64,000 nt of DNA, from NCBI GenBank assembly GCA_963204815.1, contig CAUJHQ010000105.1, forward strand, positions 1 to 64,000. The letters are read 5' to 3'. Below, in pieces: positions 58,401-64,000 of this stretch. The translations under genes and the position numbers were made by a program. This DNA comes from Pseudomonadota bacterium (GTDB taxonomy: Bacteria; Pseudomonadota; Gammaproteobacteria; Burkholderiales; Burkholderiaceae_C). How positions within the stretch are numbered: position 1 is the stretch's first letter; each line of letters opens with the position of its first letter. The notes beneath the pieces are model-generated. The model had not been told where the DNA came from and did not search any database. It saw only the letters and a program-made list of their open reading frames with translations.

Positions 58401-59516
58401 TCAGCGCAGGTTCAGTTCGCCGTCGCCGTAGTGCAGGCCCAGCGGGTCGACGAACAGCTGCTTGGCGCCGGCCTCCACCTGGCCGGCGGCCCAGGCCGGC
58501 ACGCCGCAGGCGCGCGCGACCTCGACGGTGCGCTGGGCATCGGCCGCAGCGACGAAGAGCGCGAATCCGGCGCCCATGTTCAGCGTGCCGTAGGCCTCGG
58601 CGGCGTCGTGGCCGGCCTGGTCGGCGATGAACTTCAGCACCGGCGGCACCGGCGGCACGGTGTGGATGCGGTAGGTCAGCGCCTTCGGGTGGCGCAGCAG
58701 CTTGCGCCAGCCGTGGCCGGTGATGTTGGCGGCGTAGTGCACGCGCACGCCGGCCTTCCAGAGCGCCTCGGTCACCGGCGAATAGAGCACGGTGGGCGCG
58801 AGCAGCGCCTCGCCGTAGGACAGGCCGGGTTCGATCTCGGTCAGGTAGCCCTGCGGCAGCCGTTCGGCCAGCTTGCGTGCCAGGCTCAGGCCGTTGGCGT
58901 GGATGCCGCTGGACGCGAGCAGCACGATGGCGTCGCCGGGGCCCAGCCGTTCGCCGAGCGACAGCCGCTCCTTCGGGTTGACGAGGCCGGTGCAGCTGGC
59001 CGCGAGGTCGATGCGCCCGCCCTCGACGATGCCGGCCAGCGCCGGCGTCTCGCCGCCGCCCCAGGCCACGCCGCAGGTGTCGCAGGCGGCCTTCCAGCCG
59101 GCCACCAGCGCCTGCGCGCGTTCGGCGTCGGCGAACCAGCTGCTGCCGCCGGCGGCCCAGTAGGCCTGCACGACGAGCGGCGTCGCGCCCACCGTGATGA
59201 GGTCATTGACCGCCATCGCGATCGTGTCCTGCGCGATGCCGGCGTACCAGCTGCGGCCGGTGGCGGCCTTCATCTCGTCGGCCACCAGCGTCTTCGTGCC
59301 CAGGCACTCGACGATGCTGGCGACGTAGAACGGCCCGACGTCGACCACGTAGGCCGATTCGCCGCGCGAGCCGGCCACTTCGCCGAAGCCGTGGGCCGCC
59401 AGGTGCGCGCCGGTGGCGGCGGCGGCGCGCTGCGCGGCCACCTTCAGCGGGTCGATGAGGTCGTAGTTGACGCCGGCCTGCTCGTAGCTGAGCGGCGTGG
59501 TGGGGCTGGAAGACAT
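58401..59516 (-). CDS. PurM-like AIR synthase-related protein
   Basis: A 371-residue member of the PurM/SelD/ThiL ATP-binding fold. It keeps S-Y-E-Q-A-G-V near residue 10, A-M-A-V-N-D-L near residue 102, G-G-G-E-T-P near residue 150, G-D-A-I-V-L-L-A-S-S-G-I-H-A-N-G near residue 195, and N-I-T-G-H-G near residue 264. The canonical PurM D-G-V-G-T-K is replaced by E-C-L-G-T-K (70-75), and H-I-T-G-G-G-L-x-E-N is altered. It could be the cell's AIR synthase, or a paralogue with another phosphorylated substrate; a canonical purM elsewhere would decide. It shares an intergenic region with dnaX, and GATAAT lies 8 nt before its ATG. Confidence 0.75.
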   Translation of the reverse strand: MSSSPTTPLSYEQAGVNYDLIDPLKVAAQRAAAATGAHLAAHGFGEVAGSRGESAYVVDVGPFYVASIVECLGTKTLVADEMKAATGRSWYAGIAQDTIAMAVNDLITVGATPLVVQAYWAAGGSSWFADAERAQALVAGWKAACDTCGVAWGGGETPALAGIVEGGRIDLAASCTGLVNPKERLSLGERLGPGDAIVLLASSGIHANGLSLARKLAERLPQGYLTEIEPGLSYGEALLAPTVLYSPVTEALWKAGVRVHYAANITGHGWRKLLRHPKALTYRIHTVPPVPPVLKFIADQAGHDAAEAYGTLNMGAGFALFVAAADAQRTVEVARACGVPAWAAGQVEAGAKQLFVDPLGLHYGDGELNLR

Positions 59517-59524
59517 GGGACGGG

Positions 59525-59553
59525 ATTATCCCCGCTGGGCCCCCTCGTAGAAT
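59525..59553. promoter_or_regulatory. Divergent -10 elements of the purM-like gene and dnaX
   Basis: GATAAT on the minus strand (59530-59525) ends 8 nt before the purM-like ATG. TAGAAT on the plus strand (59548-59553) ends 8 nt before the dnaX ATG. Both lack a Shine-Dalgarno sequence. The two start codons are only 45 nt apart. Confidence 0.55.
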
Positions 59554-59561
59554 CGACCGCA

Positions 59562-61286
59562 ATGAGCTACGTGGTTCTCGCCCGCAAGTACCGCCCCAGG
59601 AGCTTCGACCAGATGGTCGGCCAGGAGCACGTGGTGCGCGCGCTGTCGAACGCGCTCGAGACGCAGCGCCTGCACCACGCCTACCTGTTCACCGGCACGC
59701 GCGGCATCGGCAAGACGACGGTCAGCCGCATCCTCGCCAAGAGCCTGAACTGCACCGGTGCCGACGGCCAGGGCGGCATCACGGCGCATCCGTGCGGCGT
59801 GTGCCAGGCCTGCACCGAGATCGACGCCGACCGCTACATCGACTACATCGAACTCGACGCCGCCAGCAACCGCGGCATCGACGAGGTGCGCGACCTGATC
59901 GAGCGGGCCGCCTACAAGCCCGGCGTCGGCCGCTTCAAGGTCTTCATGATCGACGAGGCGCACCAGCTCACGAAGGAGGCCTTCAACTCGCTGCTGAAGA
60001 CGCTGGAAGAGCCGCCCGAGTACCTGAAGTTCGTGCTGGCGACGACCGACCCCGAGAAGATGCTGCCCACGGTGCTGAGCCGCTGCCTGCAGTTCAACCT
60101 GCGGCCGATGGCGCCGGACACCGTGCACGCCTATCTCGAGCAGGTGCTCGGGGCCGAGGGCGTGGCGGTCGACGAGGATTCGCTGCGCCTGCTGGCGCGC
60201 GCCGCGCGCGGCTCGATGCGCGACGCGCTGTCGCTCACCGACCAGGCCATCGCCTACGGCGGCGGCAAGCTCGACGCGGCGGTGGTGCGCGCCATGCTCG
60301 GCAGCGTCGACCGCACGCACGCGAACACGCTGGTCGAGGCACTGGCCGGCCGCGAAGGCGCCACCGTGCTGGCGACGGTCGACGCGCTGCGCACGCAGGG
60401 CCTGTCGGCTGCCGGCACGCTGGAAGAGATGGCGCGCCTGCTGCAGCAGATGGCGGTGGAACAGGCGGTGCCCGGCGCGCTCGACCCGCGCGACCCCGAC
60501 GCCGCCGACGCGCAGCGCCTGGCCGCCGTGCTGCCGCCCGACGAGACGCAGCTGCTCTACAGCATCGTGCTGCACGGCCGCGACGAACTGCAGCTGATGA
60601 GCGACGAGTACGGCGCGCTGACGATGGTGCTGCTGCGCCTGCTGGCCTTCCCGGCGGCGGGCAGCGCGGCCGCGCCGCGCCCGGCGCCGCCGCGCGCCGC
60701 ACCGCTGCGCGCACCGGCGCCGCCGGCCATCAAGCTGCCGGTGGCGGCGGCGGCAGCGCCGGTGGTCGCGCCGCGCCCGGCACCGGCGCCCGCTCCGGTG
60801 GCCCCCGCGCGGCCGGCCGCCATGGCCGAGCCGCCGGCGCTCGCCCCGCATGCCACGCCCCCTGCCACGCCTTCCGCCGCGCCCTCGCCGCAGGGTGACC
60901 GCTGGCAGGCGCTGGTGCGCCAGATGGCCGACAAGGGCAGCATCGGCGCGCTGGTGCGTGAGCTGGCCTGGCAGGCCGCGCTCGTCGCGCTCGACGAGAG
61001 CGCCGTGCCGCAGCGCTGGCAGATCGTCGTCGAGCGCGAGTCGCTGCGCGCGCAGGGCCTGCAGGACAAGCTGGCCGCGGCGCTGGCGGCCGAGATCGGC
61101 AGCGCCGTCGTGCTCGAGGTGGCGGCCGGCACCGCCGAAGATTCGCCGGCGCGCCGCGACGCCGCCGAGCGTGCGCGCCGCCAGGCCGAAGCCGAGGCGA
61201 TCATCCGCGACGACCCGGTGGTGCAGGCGCTGATGGGTCAGTTCAAGACGGCCCGCATCGTGCCGGGCTCGATCAAGCCGGCCTGA
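59562..61286 (+). CDS. dnaX: DNA polymerase III subunit gamma/tau
   Basis: A 574-residue clamp-loader ATPase. It starts M-S-Y-x-x-L-A-R-K-Y-R-P, with Walker A G-T-R-G-I-G-K-T-T near residue 47, a zinc-binding Cys cluster (C-x12-C-x2-C-x2-C near residues 65-85), Walker B F-M-I-D-E-A-H near residue 129, and sensor R in S-R-C-L-Q-F. A Pro/Ala linker (about 365-440) leads to the tau-specific C-terminal domain. It loads the beta clamp and binds polymerase and DnaB. No A-rich slippery heptamer for making gamma is seen. It converges with a small exported protein gene whose stop is immediately adjacent. Confidence 0.97.
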   Translation: MSYVVLARKYRPRSFDQMVGQEHVVRALSNALETQRLHHAYLFTGTRGIGKTTVSRILAKSLNCTGADGQGGITAHPCGVCQACTEIDADRYIDYIELDAASNRGIDEVRDLIERAAYKPGVGRFKVFMIDEAHQLTKEAFNSLLKTLEEPPEYLKFVLATTDPEKMLPTVLSRCLQFNLRPMAPDTVHAYLEQVLGAEGVAVDEDSLRLLARAARGSMRDALSLTDQAIAYGGGKLDAAVVRAMLGSVDRTHANTLVEALAGREGATVLATVDALRTQGLSAAGTLEEMARLLQQMAVEQAVPGALDPRDPDAADAQRLAAVLPPDETQLLYSIVLHGRDELQLMSDEYGALTMVLLRLLAFPAAGSAAAPRPAPPRAAPLRAPAPPAIKLPVAAAAAPVVAPRPAPAPAPVAPARPAAMAEPPALAPHATPPATPSAAPSPQGDRWQALVRQMADKGSIGALVRELAWQAALVALDESAVPQRWQIVVERESLRAQGLQDKLAAALAAEIGSAVVLEVAAGTAEDSPARRDAAERARRQAEAEAIIRDDPVVQALMGQFKTARIVPGSIKPA

Positions 61287-61826
61287 TCAGGGCGCCAGCG
61301 TCTCGACCTTGCCGTCGCGCGCGATGCGCAGGCGGCGCTTCTCGGGCCCGCCTTTCGGGCCGCTGAGCCAGTCGATCGTCAGTTCGCCGGCTTCGGGCTT
61401 CCACGCGAGGCCGCCGGTGCCGGTCTCGGCCTGCAGCTCGAGTTCGTCCCAGCAACTGGCCAGCTTCAGCTGGAAGGTCTGGCGCACCGGTGCCGGCGCC
61501 AGCCGCACGACGCGCAGGAACTGTTCCTCGCCGGCGCCGCAGGGGCCGGCGCCGCCGGACAGGCGCGACGGGTAGGTGTCGACCACGATCACCGCCGTGC
61601 CGCCGACGTCGCCCACGCGCACCGGCTTGCCGGGCGCGGCCGCCTGCGGCACGCGCTTGTCGCGCGACACCAGCAGCGACACGGCGCGGCCGTCGGCGCC
61701 GGCCAGCGTCAGCCGCGTGCGGCCGGGGGCCGCCAGGTCGGCCTGCACCGGCGCTGCCGGGCCACCCGACGCGACCGCCGCGCTGCACGCCAGCAGCGCG
61801 GCGCTAGCCCAGCAGCGCATCCGCAT
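61287..61826 (-). CDS. Small exported protein, candidate partner of the lysozyme-like protein
   Basis: A 179-residue protein of no recognised family. The N-terminus is a signal sequence (basic M-R-M-R, Ala/Leu core), possibly with a lipobox L-L-A-C at residue 14 or cleavage after A-S-G/V-Q-A. The mature part looks beta-rich, with a central [10 protein letters not shown] segment and a second Cys in A-S-C-W-D-E-L, which could form a disulfide. It overlaps the end of the upstream lysozyme-like gene by 23 bp, so the two are likely co-translated. I infer a periplasmic inhibitor or immunity-type role from this arrangement only. Confidence 0.6.
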   Translation of the reverse strand: MRMRCWASAALLACSAAVASGGPAAPVQADLAAPGRTRLTLAGADGRAVSLLVSRDKRVPQAAAPGKPVRVGDVGGTAVIVVDTYPSRLSGGAGPCGAGEEQFLRVVRLAPAPVRQTFQLKLASCWDELELQAETGTGGLAWKPEAGELTIDWLSGPKGGPEKRRLRIARDGKVETLAP

Positions 61827-62628
61827 AGCAGACCCCCGAGTACTTCCAGTGGCTGTCCTTGCCGGGCGGGGCCGAATAGCTGCCGGCGTCGCGCTTGTGC
61901 AGCTCGGCTTCGGTCTTGCCCTTGTTCGCCGTGTCGTCCATGTCCCAGCCGATGTTGCCGGTCTGGCTGTCGCAGAGGATGTCGCTCTTGCGCACCCAGA
62001 CCTTGGCCTTGGCGTCCCACACGTGGTAGCTGCCGCCGTTCCAGCGGCAGACGGTCTCGTACTTCAGCTGGTCGGCGGTGTAGCTGCGGCTGTCCTGCGA
62101 CAGGTAGGCCAGCGCGGCGGCGCGCTTCTTGGCGAAGAGCTTCAGGCCGGCGTCGATGTTCTTCTTCCAGTTCCAGACTTCCTCGTACTTCGGCACCGGG
62201 GTCGTCAGCTGGCACAGGCCGTAGCCGTTGTCGAACGAGCGGATCGGCTCGCCCTTCTTGAAGTGCCGGCCCTTGGACTCGTGCGTCACGATCTTCTCGA
62301 AGCCGTCGCTGTCGGGCTGCGCCGTCACGTAGGCCTCGACCTCGTCCTGGGTGGCGTTGTCGCCGATCAGCTTCACCGTCACGCCGGCCGACTTGCCGCC
62401 CGCCAGTGCGCGCACGACGAGCGTGCCGCCCAGGTCGGTGAGCACGCTGGTGGCGTCCCAGGTGTTGCCGTCGGTGCTGACCTTGCCGTTCTTCTTGAAG
62501 GTCTTCCAGCTGATCGACCAGCGCCAGTTGTGGATGCCGGTGGCGTCGGTCTCGAACACGAGGCTTGGCCATTCGGGGGCCTTGGTGATCGTGAAGACGG
62601 TGTCCTTGGCGGGGCGGGTGATCCTCAT
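61804..62628 (-). CDS. Lysozyme-like (SLT/GH23-type) domain protein without signal peptide
   Basis: A 274-residue protein. Residues 1-100 form a beta-rich, possibly Ig-like module. Residues 105-215 resemble a lytic transglycosylase core: catalytic-Glu candidate E117 in T-H-E-S-K-G-R-H-F, then [11 protein letters not shown] (134-144), matching the G-L-M-Q-L-x-P motif, and N-I-D-A-G-L (157-162), matching N-I-x-x-G. No signal peptide is present although the substrate would be peptidoglycan. That fits an effector exported by another machine or a phage-type enzyme. It precedes a small exported protein with overlap and sits inverted between dnaX and ybaB. The fold call is by motif only. Confidence 0.65.
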   Translation of the reverse strand: MRITRPAKDTVFTITKAPEWPSLVFETDATGIHNWRWSISWKTFKKNGKVSTDGNTWDATSVLTDLGGTLVVRALAGGKSAGVTVKLIGDNATQDEVEAYVTAQPDSDGFEKIVTHESKGRHFKKGEPIRSFDNGYGLCQLTTPVPKYEEVWNWKKNIDAGLKLFAKKRAAALAYLSQDSRSYTADQLKYETVCRWNGGSYHVWDAKAKVWVRKSDILCDSQTGNIGWDMDDTANKGKTEAELHKRDAGSYSAPPGKDSHWKYSGVCYADALLG

Positions 62629-62706
62629 GGCGGGCGGTGCGGCTGTGTCAGGGCGAGGATAATCCGCGCCGATCGCGGGCGGACTCCCGCTCTGAAAGGA
62701 TTCGTG

Positions 62707-63033
62707 ATGATGAAGGGGCAACTGGCCGGCCTGATGAAGCAGGCCCAGGCCATGCAGGACAACCTGAAGAAGGCGCAGGACGAACTGGCGCTGGTGGAAG
62801 TCGAAGGCCAGTCCGGCGCCGGCCTCGTGAAGGTGGTGATGACCTGCAAGCACGACGTGCGCCGCGTCAGCATCGACCCCAGCCTGCTCGCCGACGACAA
62901 GGACATGCTGGAAGACCTAGACGCCGCCGCCTTCAACGACGGCGTGCGCCGCGCTGAAGAGGTCAGTGCCGAGAAGATGGGCAAGCTCACCGCCGGCCTC
63001 CCGCTGCCGCCGGGCATGAAGTTCCCGTTCTGA
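62707..63033 (+). CDS. ybaB: YbaB/EbfC-family nucleoid-associated protein
   Basis: A 108-residue DNA-binding protein of standard size with the start [17 protein letters not shown], a charged middle segment [12 protein letters not shown], and the C-terminal [11 protein letters not shown] typical of the family. AAAGGA lies 5 nt before ATG 62707; GATAAT at 62658-62663 is a possible -10. The dnaX gene, its usual immediate upstream neighbour, is here 1.4 kb away beyond two inverted genes, so ybaB probably uses this own promoter. recR follows after an intergenic repeat. Confidence 0.95.
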   Translation: MMKGQLAGLMKQAQAMQDNLKKAQDELALVEVEGQSGAGLVKVVMTCKHDVRRVSIDPSLLADDKDMLEDLDAAAFNDGVRRAEEVSAEKMGKLTAGLPLPPGMKFPF

Positions 63034-63037
63034 TGCA

Positions 63038-63109
63038 GCCCCCCGGCTCGCTGCGCTCGCGACCCCCCGAGGGGGCGCGTCAGCCCCTTCGGGCGGCCGG
63101 GCGGGGCTG
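63038..63109 (+). repeat. Two-hairpin GC-rich intergenic repeat, copy 2
   Basis: This copy lies between ybaB and recR. It shows a C5/G5 stem around 63064-63075 and a perfect 7-bp stem CAGCCCC (63081-63087) / GGGGCTG (63103-63109) enclosing GGGCGGCCGGGC. Block order matches the copy between livM and livG about 47 kb away. Both sit inside same-strand gene pairs. Confidence 0.65.
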
Positions 63110-63111
63110 AC

Positions 63112-63699
63112 GTGGCGGAACCGGCGCTCGACGGCCTCATCGAGGCCCTGCGGCGCCTGCCGGGCGTGGGCGTCAAGTCGGCCCAGCGCCTGGCCTTCCA
63201 CCTGCTGCAGCACGACCGCGACGGAGCGAAGCGCCTGGCGCGCGCGCTCGACGACGCGGTCGCGAAGACGCGCCACTGCGCGCGCTGCCACACCTTCACC
63301 GAAGGCGAGGTCTGCGCCACCTGCCTGGACCCGCGGCGCGACGCGCGCCTGCTCTGCGTCGTCGAGTCACCCGCCGACCAGGCCGCGCTGGAACGCAGCG
63401 GCAGCTACGCCGGCCTGTACTTCGTGCTGATGGGCCGCCTGTCGCCGCTGGACGGCGTGGGGGCGCAGGACATCGGCGCCGCCGAACTGCTGGAGAGGGC
63501 GAGCGACGGCGTGGTGCAGGAGGTCATCCTGGCCACCAGCTTCACCGCCGAAGGCGAGGTCACGGCGCACGCGCTGGCCCAGGCGCTGCGCGCGCGCGGG
63601 CTGAAGGTCACGCGGCTGGCGCGCGGCGTGCCTGCCGGCAGCGAGCTGGAGTACGTCGACCTCGGGACGATCGCTCACGCCCTCGTCGACCGCCGCTGA
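63112..63699 (+). CDS. recR: Recombination mediator protein RecR
   Basis: A 195-residue RecFOR-pathway protein (about 200 in E. coli). It has an N-terminal helix-hairpin-helix [14 protein letters not shown] near residue 12, a zinc finger C-A-R-C-H-x9-C-x2-C (about residues 56-70), and a Toprim domain with V-V-E-S-P-A-D near residue 83. Its C-terminal [12 protein letters not shown] is typical. It helps load RecA on gapped DNA. The start is GTG 63112, right behind the intergenic repeat, with no clear ribosome-binding site. Its end overlaps the tail of the convergent U32 gene by 25 bp. Confidence 0.95.
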   Translation: MAEPALDGLIEALRRLPGVGVKSAQRLAFHLLQHDRDGAKRLARALDDAVAKTRHCARCHTFTEGEVCATCLDPRRDARLLCVVESPADQAALERSGSYAGLYFVLMGRLSPLDGVGAQDIGAAELLERASDGVVQEVILATSFTAEGEVTAHALAQALRARGLKVTRLARGVPAGSELEYVDLGTIAHALVDRR

Positions 63700-64000
63700 A
63701 CGTCTTTCGCCGCCGGCCGCGTGCGGTAGAACTGGATCGGCTCGGCGGCCACCGCTTTCAGCACGTTCTTGCGGATCTTGCCGACGACGTGCATCTCGCA
63801 TGGCTTGCAGTCGAAGCGCAGCGTCAGCCGTTCGTTGCCGTTGACCAGCGTCAGCGGCTCGGCGCGCACCGTTCCCTGGACGCCGATCACGCCCTTGGCC
63901 TGCTTCGGGCACAGGCTCAGGCTCCAGCGCACGCAGTGCTTGGTGATCATGAGGCTGGCCTCGCCGAGTTCCTCGTGGCTCTCGTACGCGGCGCCGATCA
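63675..64000 (-). CDS. U32-family peptidase, RlhA/YegQ-like (C-terminal part)
   Basis: The 3' part of a gene running off the window; about 107 residues are visible. The frame is open to base 64000 and beyond the internal Met at 63950, so that ATG is not the start. The C-terminal block has [13 protein letters not shown], then [20 protein letters not shown], a Cys-rich end typical of long U32 proteins such as RlhA, which take part in RNA hydroxylation. The true start lies outside the window, so the subgroup is not settled. Confidence 0.75.
   Translation of the reverse strand, partial: IGAAYESHEELGEASLMITKHCVRWSLSLCPKQAKGVIGVQGTVRAEPLTLVNGNERLTLRFDCKPCEMHVVGKIRKNVLKAVAAEPIQFYRTRPAAKDVQRRSTRA

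Noticed and set aside
59562-61286. Programmed frameshift site in dnaX for a gamma product
   Set aside because: I found no A-rich slippery heptamer or stimulatory stem; the frame is open to the full tau length.

Overview
The window is a 64 kb piece of a very GC-rich chromosome from a betaproteobacterium of the order Burkholderiales, most likely near the Rubrivivax/Leptothrix/Methylibium/Ideonella group. This rests on gene order (surE-pcm-nlpD-rpoS; rlmE-ftsH-folP-glmM-pstSCAB-phoU-phoB-phoR; dnaX...ybaB-recR), on protein sequence character, and on a two-hairpin intergenic repeat of a type I associate with this order. Genes are packed tightly. The longest gene-free stretch is about 200 nt (46050-46248, the rho leader), and no gap exceeds 300 nt. 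I saw no tRNA, rRNA, insertion sequence, integrase, prophage or CRISPR array; one RNA gene (4.5S SRP RNA) is present.

Layout. 1-6293 (+): end of a thioesterase-like gene, then six genes joined by overlapping stop/start codons (curA-like reductase, elaA, aidB, GST, SDR, flavoprotein). 6311-10359 (-): sensor kinase, response regulator and a quinone oxidoreductase. 10438-14055 (+): surE-pcm-nlpD-rpoS, the stationary-phase cluster. 14153-20827 (+): a branched-chain-type ABC transporter (permeases, ATPases, binding protein) with an embedded acyl-CoA ligase. 20858-24363: rlmD, a Bax-inhibitor-1 protein, a GlcG-like protein and a DMT exporter. 24527-29502 (+): carA, carB and greA. 29515-34061: DUF4149 protein, YhbY, RlmE, FtsH and FolP. 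34156-42688: glmM, a fasciclin lipoprotein and the complete Pho system, with PhoB-box arrays facing both ways between the fasciclin gene and pstS. 42664-46578 (-): a large membrane glycosyltransferase-like protein, rpmE (type B), rho and trxA. 46688-52443 (+): an AddB/AddA-like helicase-nuclease pair. 52507-56732 (+): a pseudokinase-HDOD protein followed by an active kinase-HDOD-GAF protein. 56755-59516 (-): 4.5S RNA, a cardiolipin-synthase-like lipoprotein and a divergent PurM-like protein. 59562-63699 (+): dnaX, ybaB and recR, split by two inverted genes (lysozyme-like protein plus small exported protein). 63675-64000 (-): the C-terminus of a U32 peptidase.

How it works together. Most of the window is core housekeeping: pyrimidine/arginine precursor supply, transcription elongation and termination, rRNA modification, protein quality control, phosphate acquisition, and recombination or replication. 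The accessory-looking parts are the aidB operon, the HDOD kinase pair, and the lysozyme-like/exported protein pair inside the dnaX-ybaB-recR neighbourhood. A second layer is promoter architecture: several housekeeping genes carry a -10-like hexamer 6-9 nt before the ATG and no Shine-Dalgarno sequence, which predicts leaderless mRNAs.
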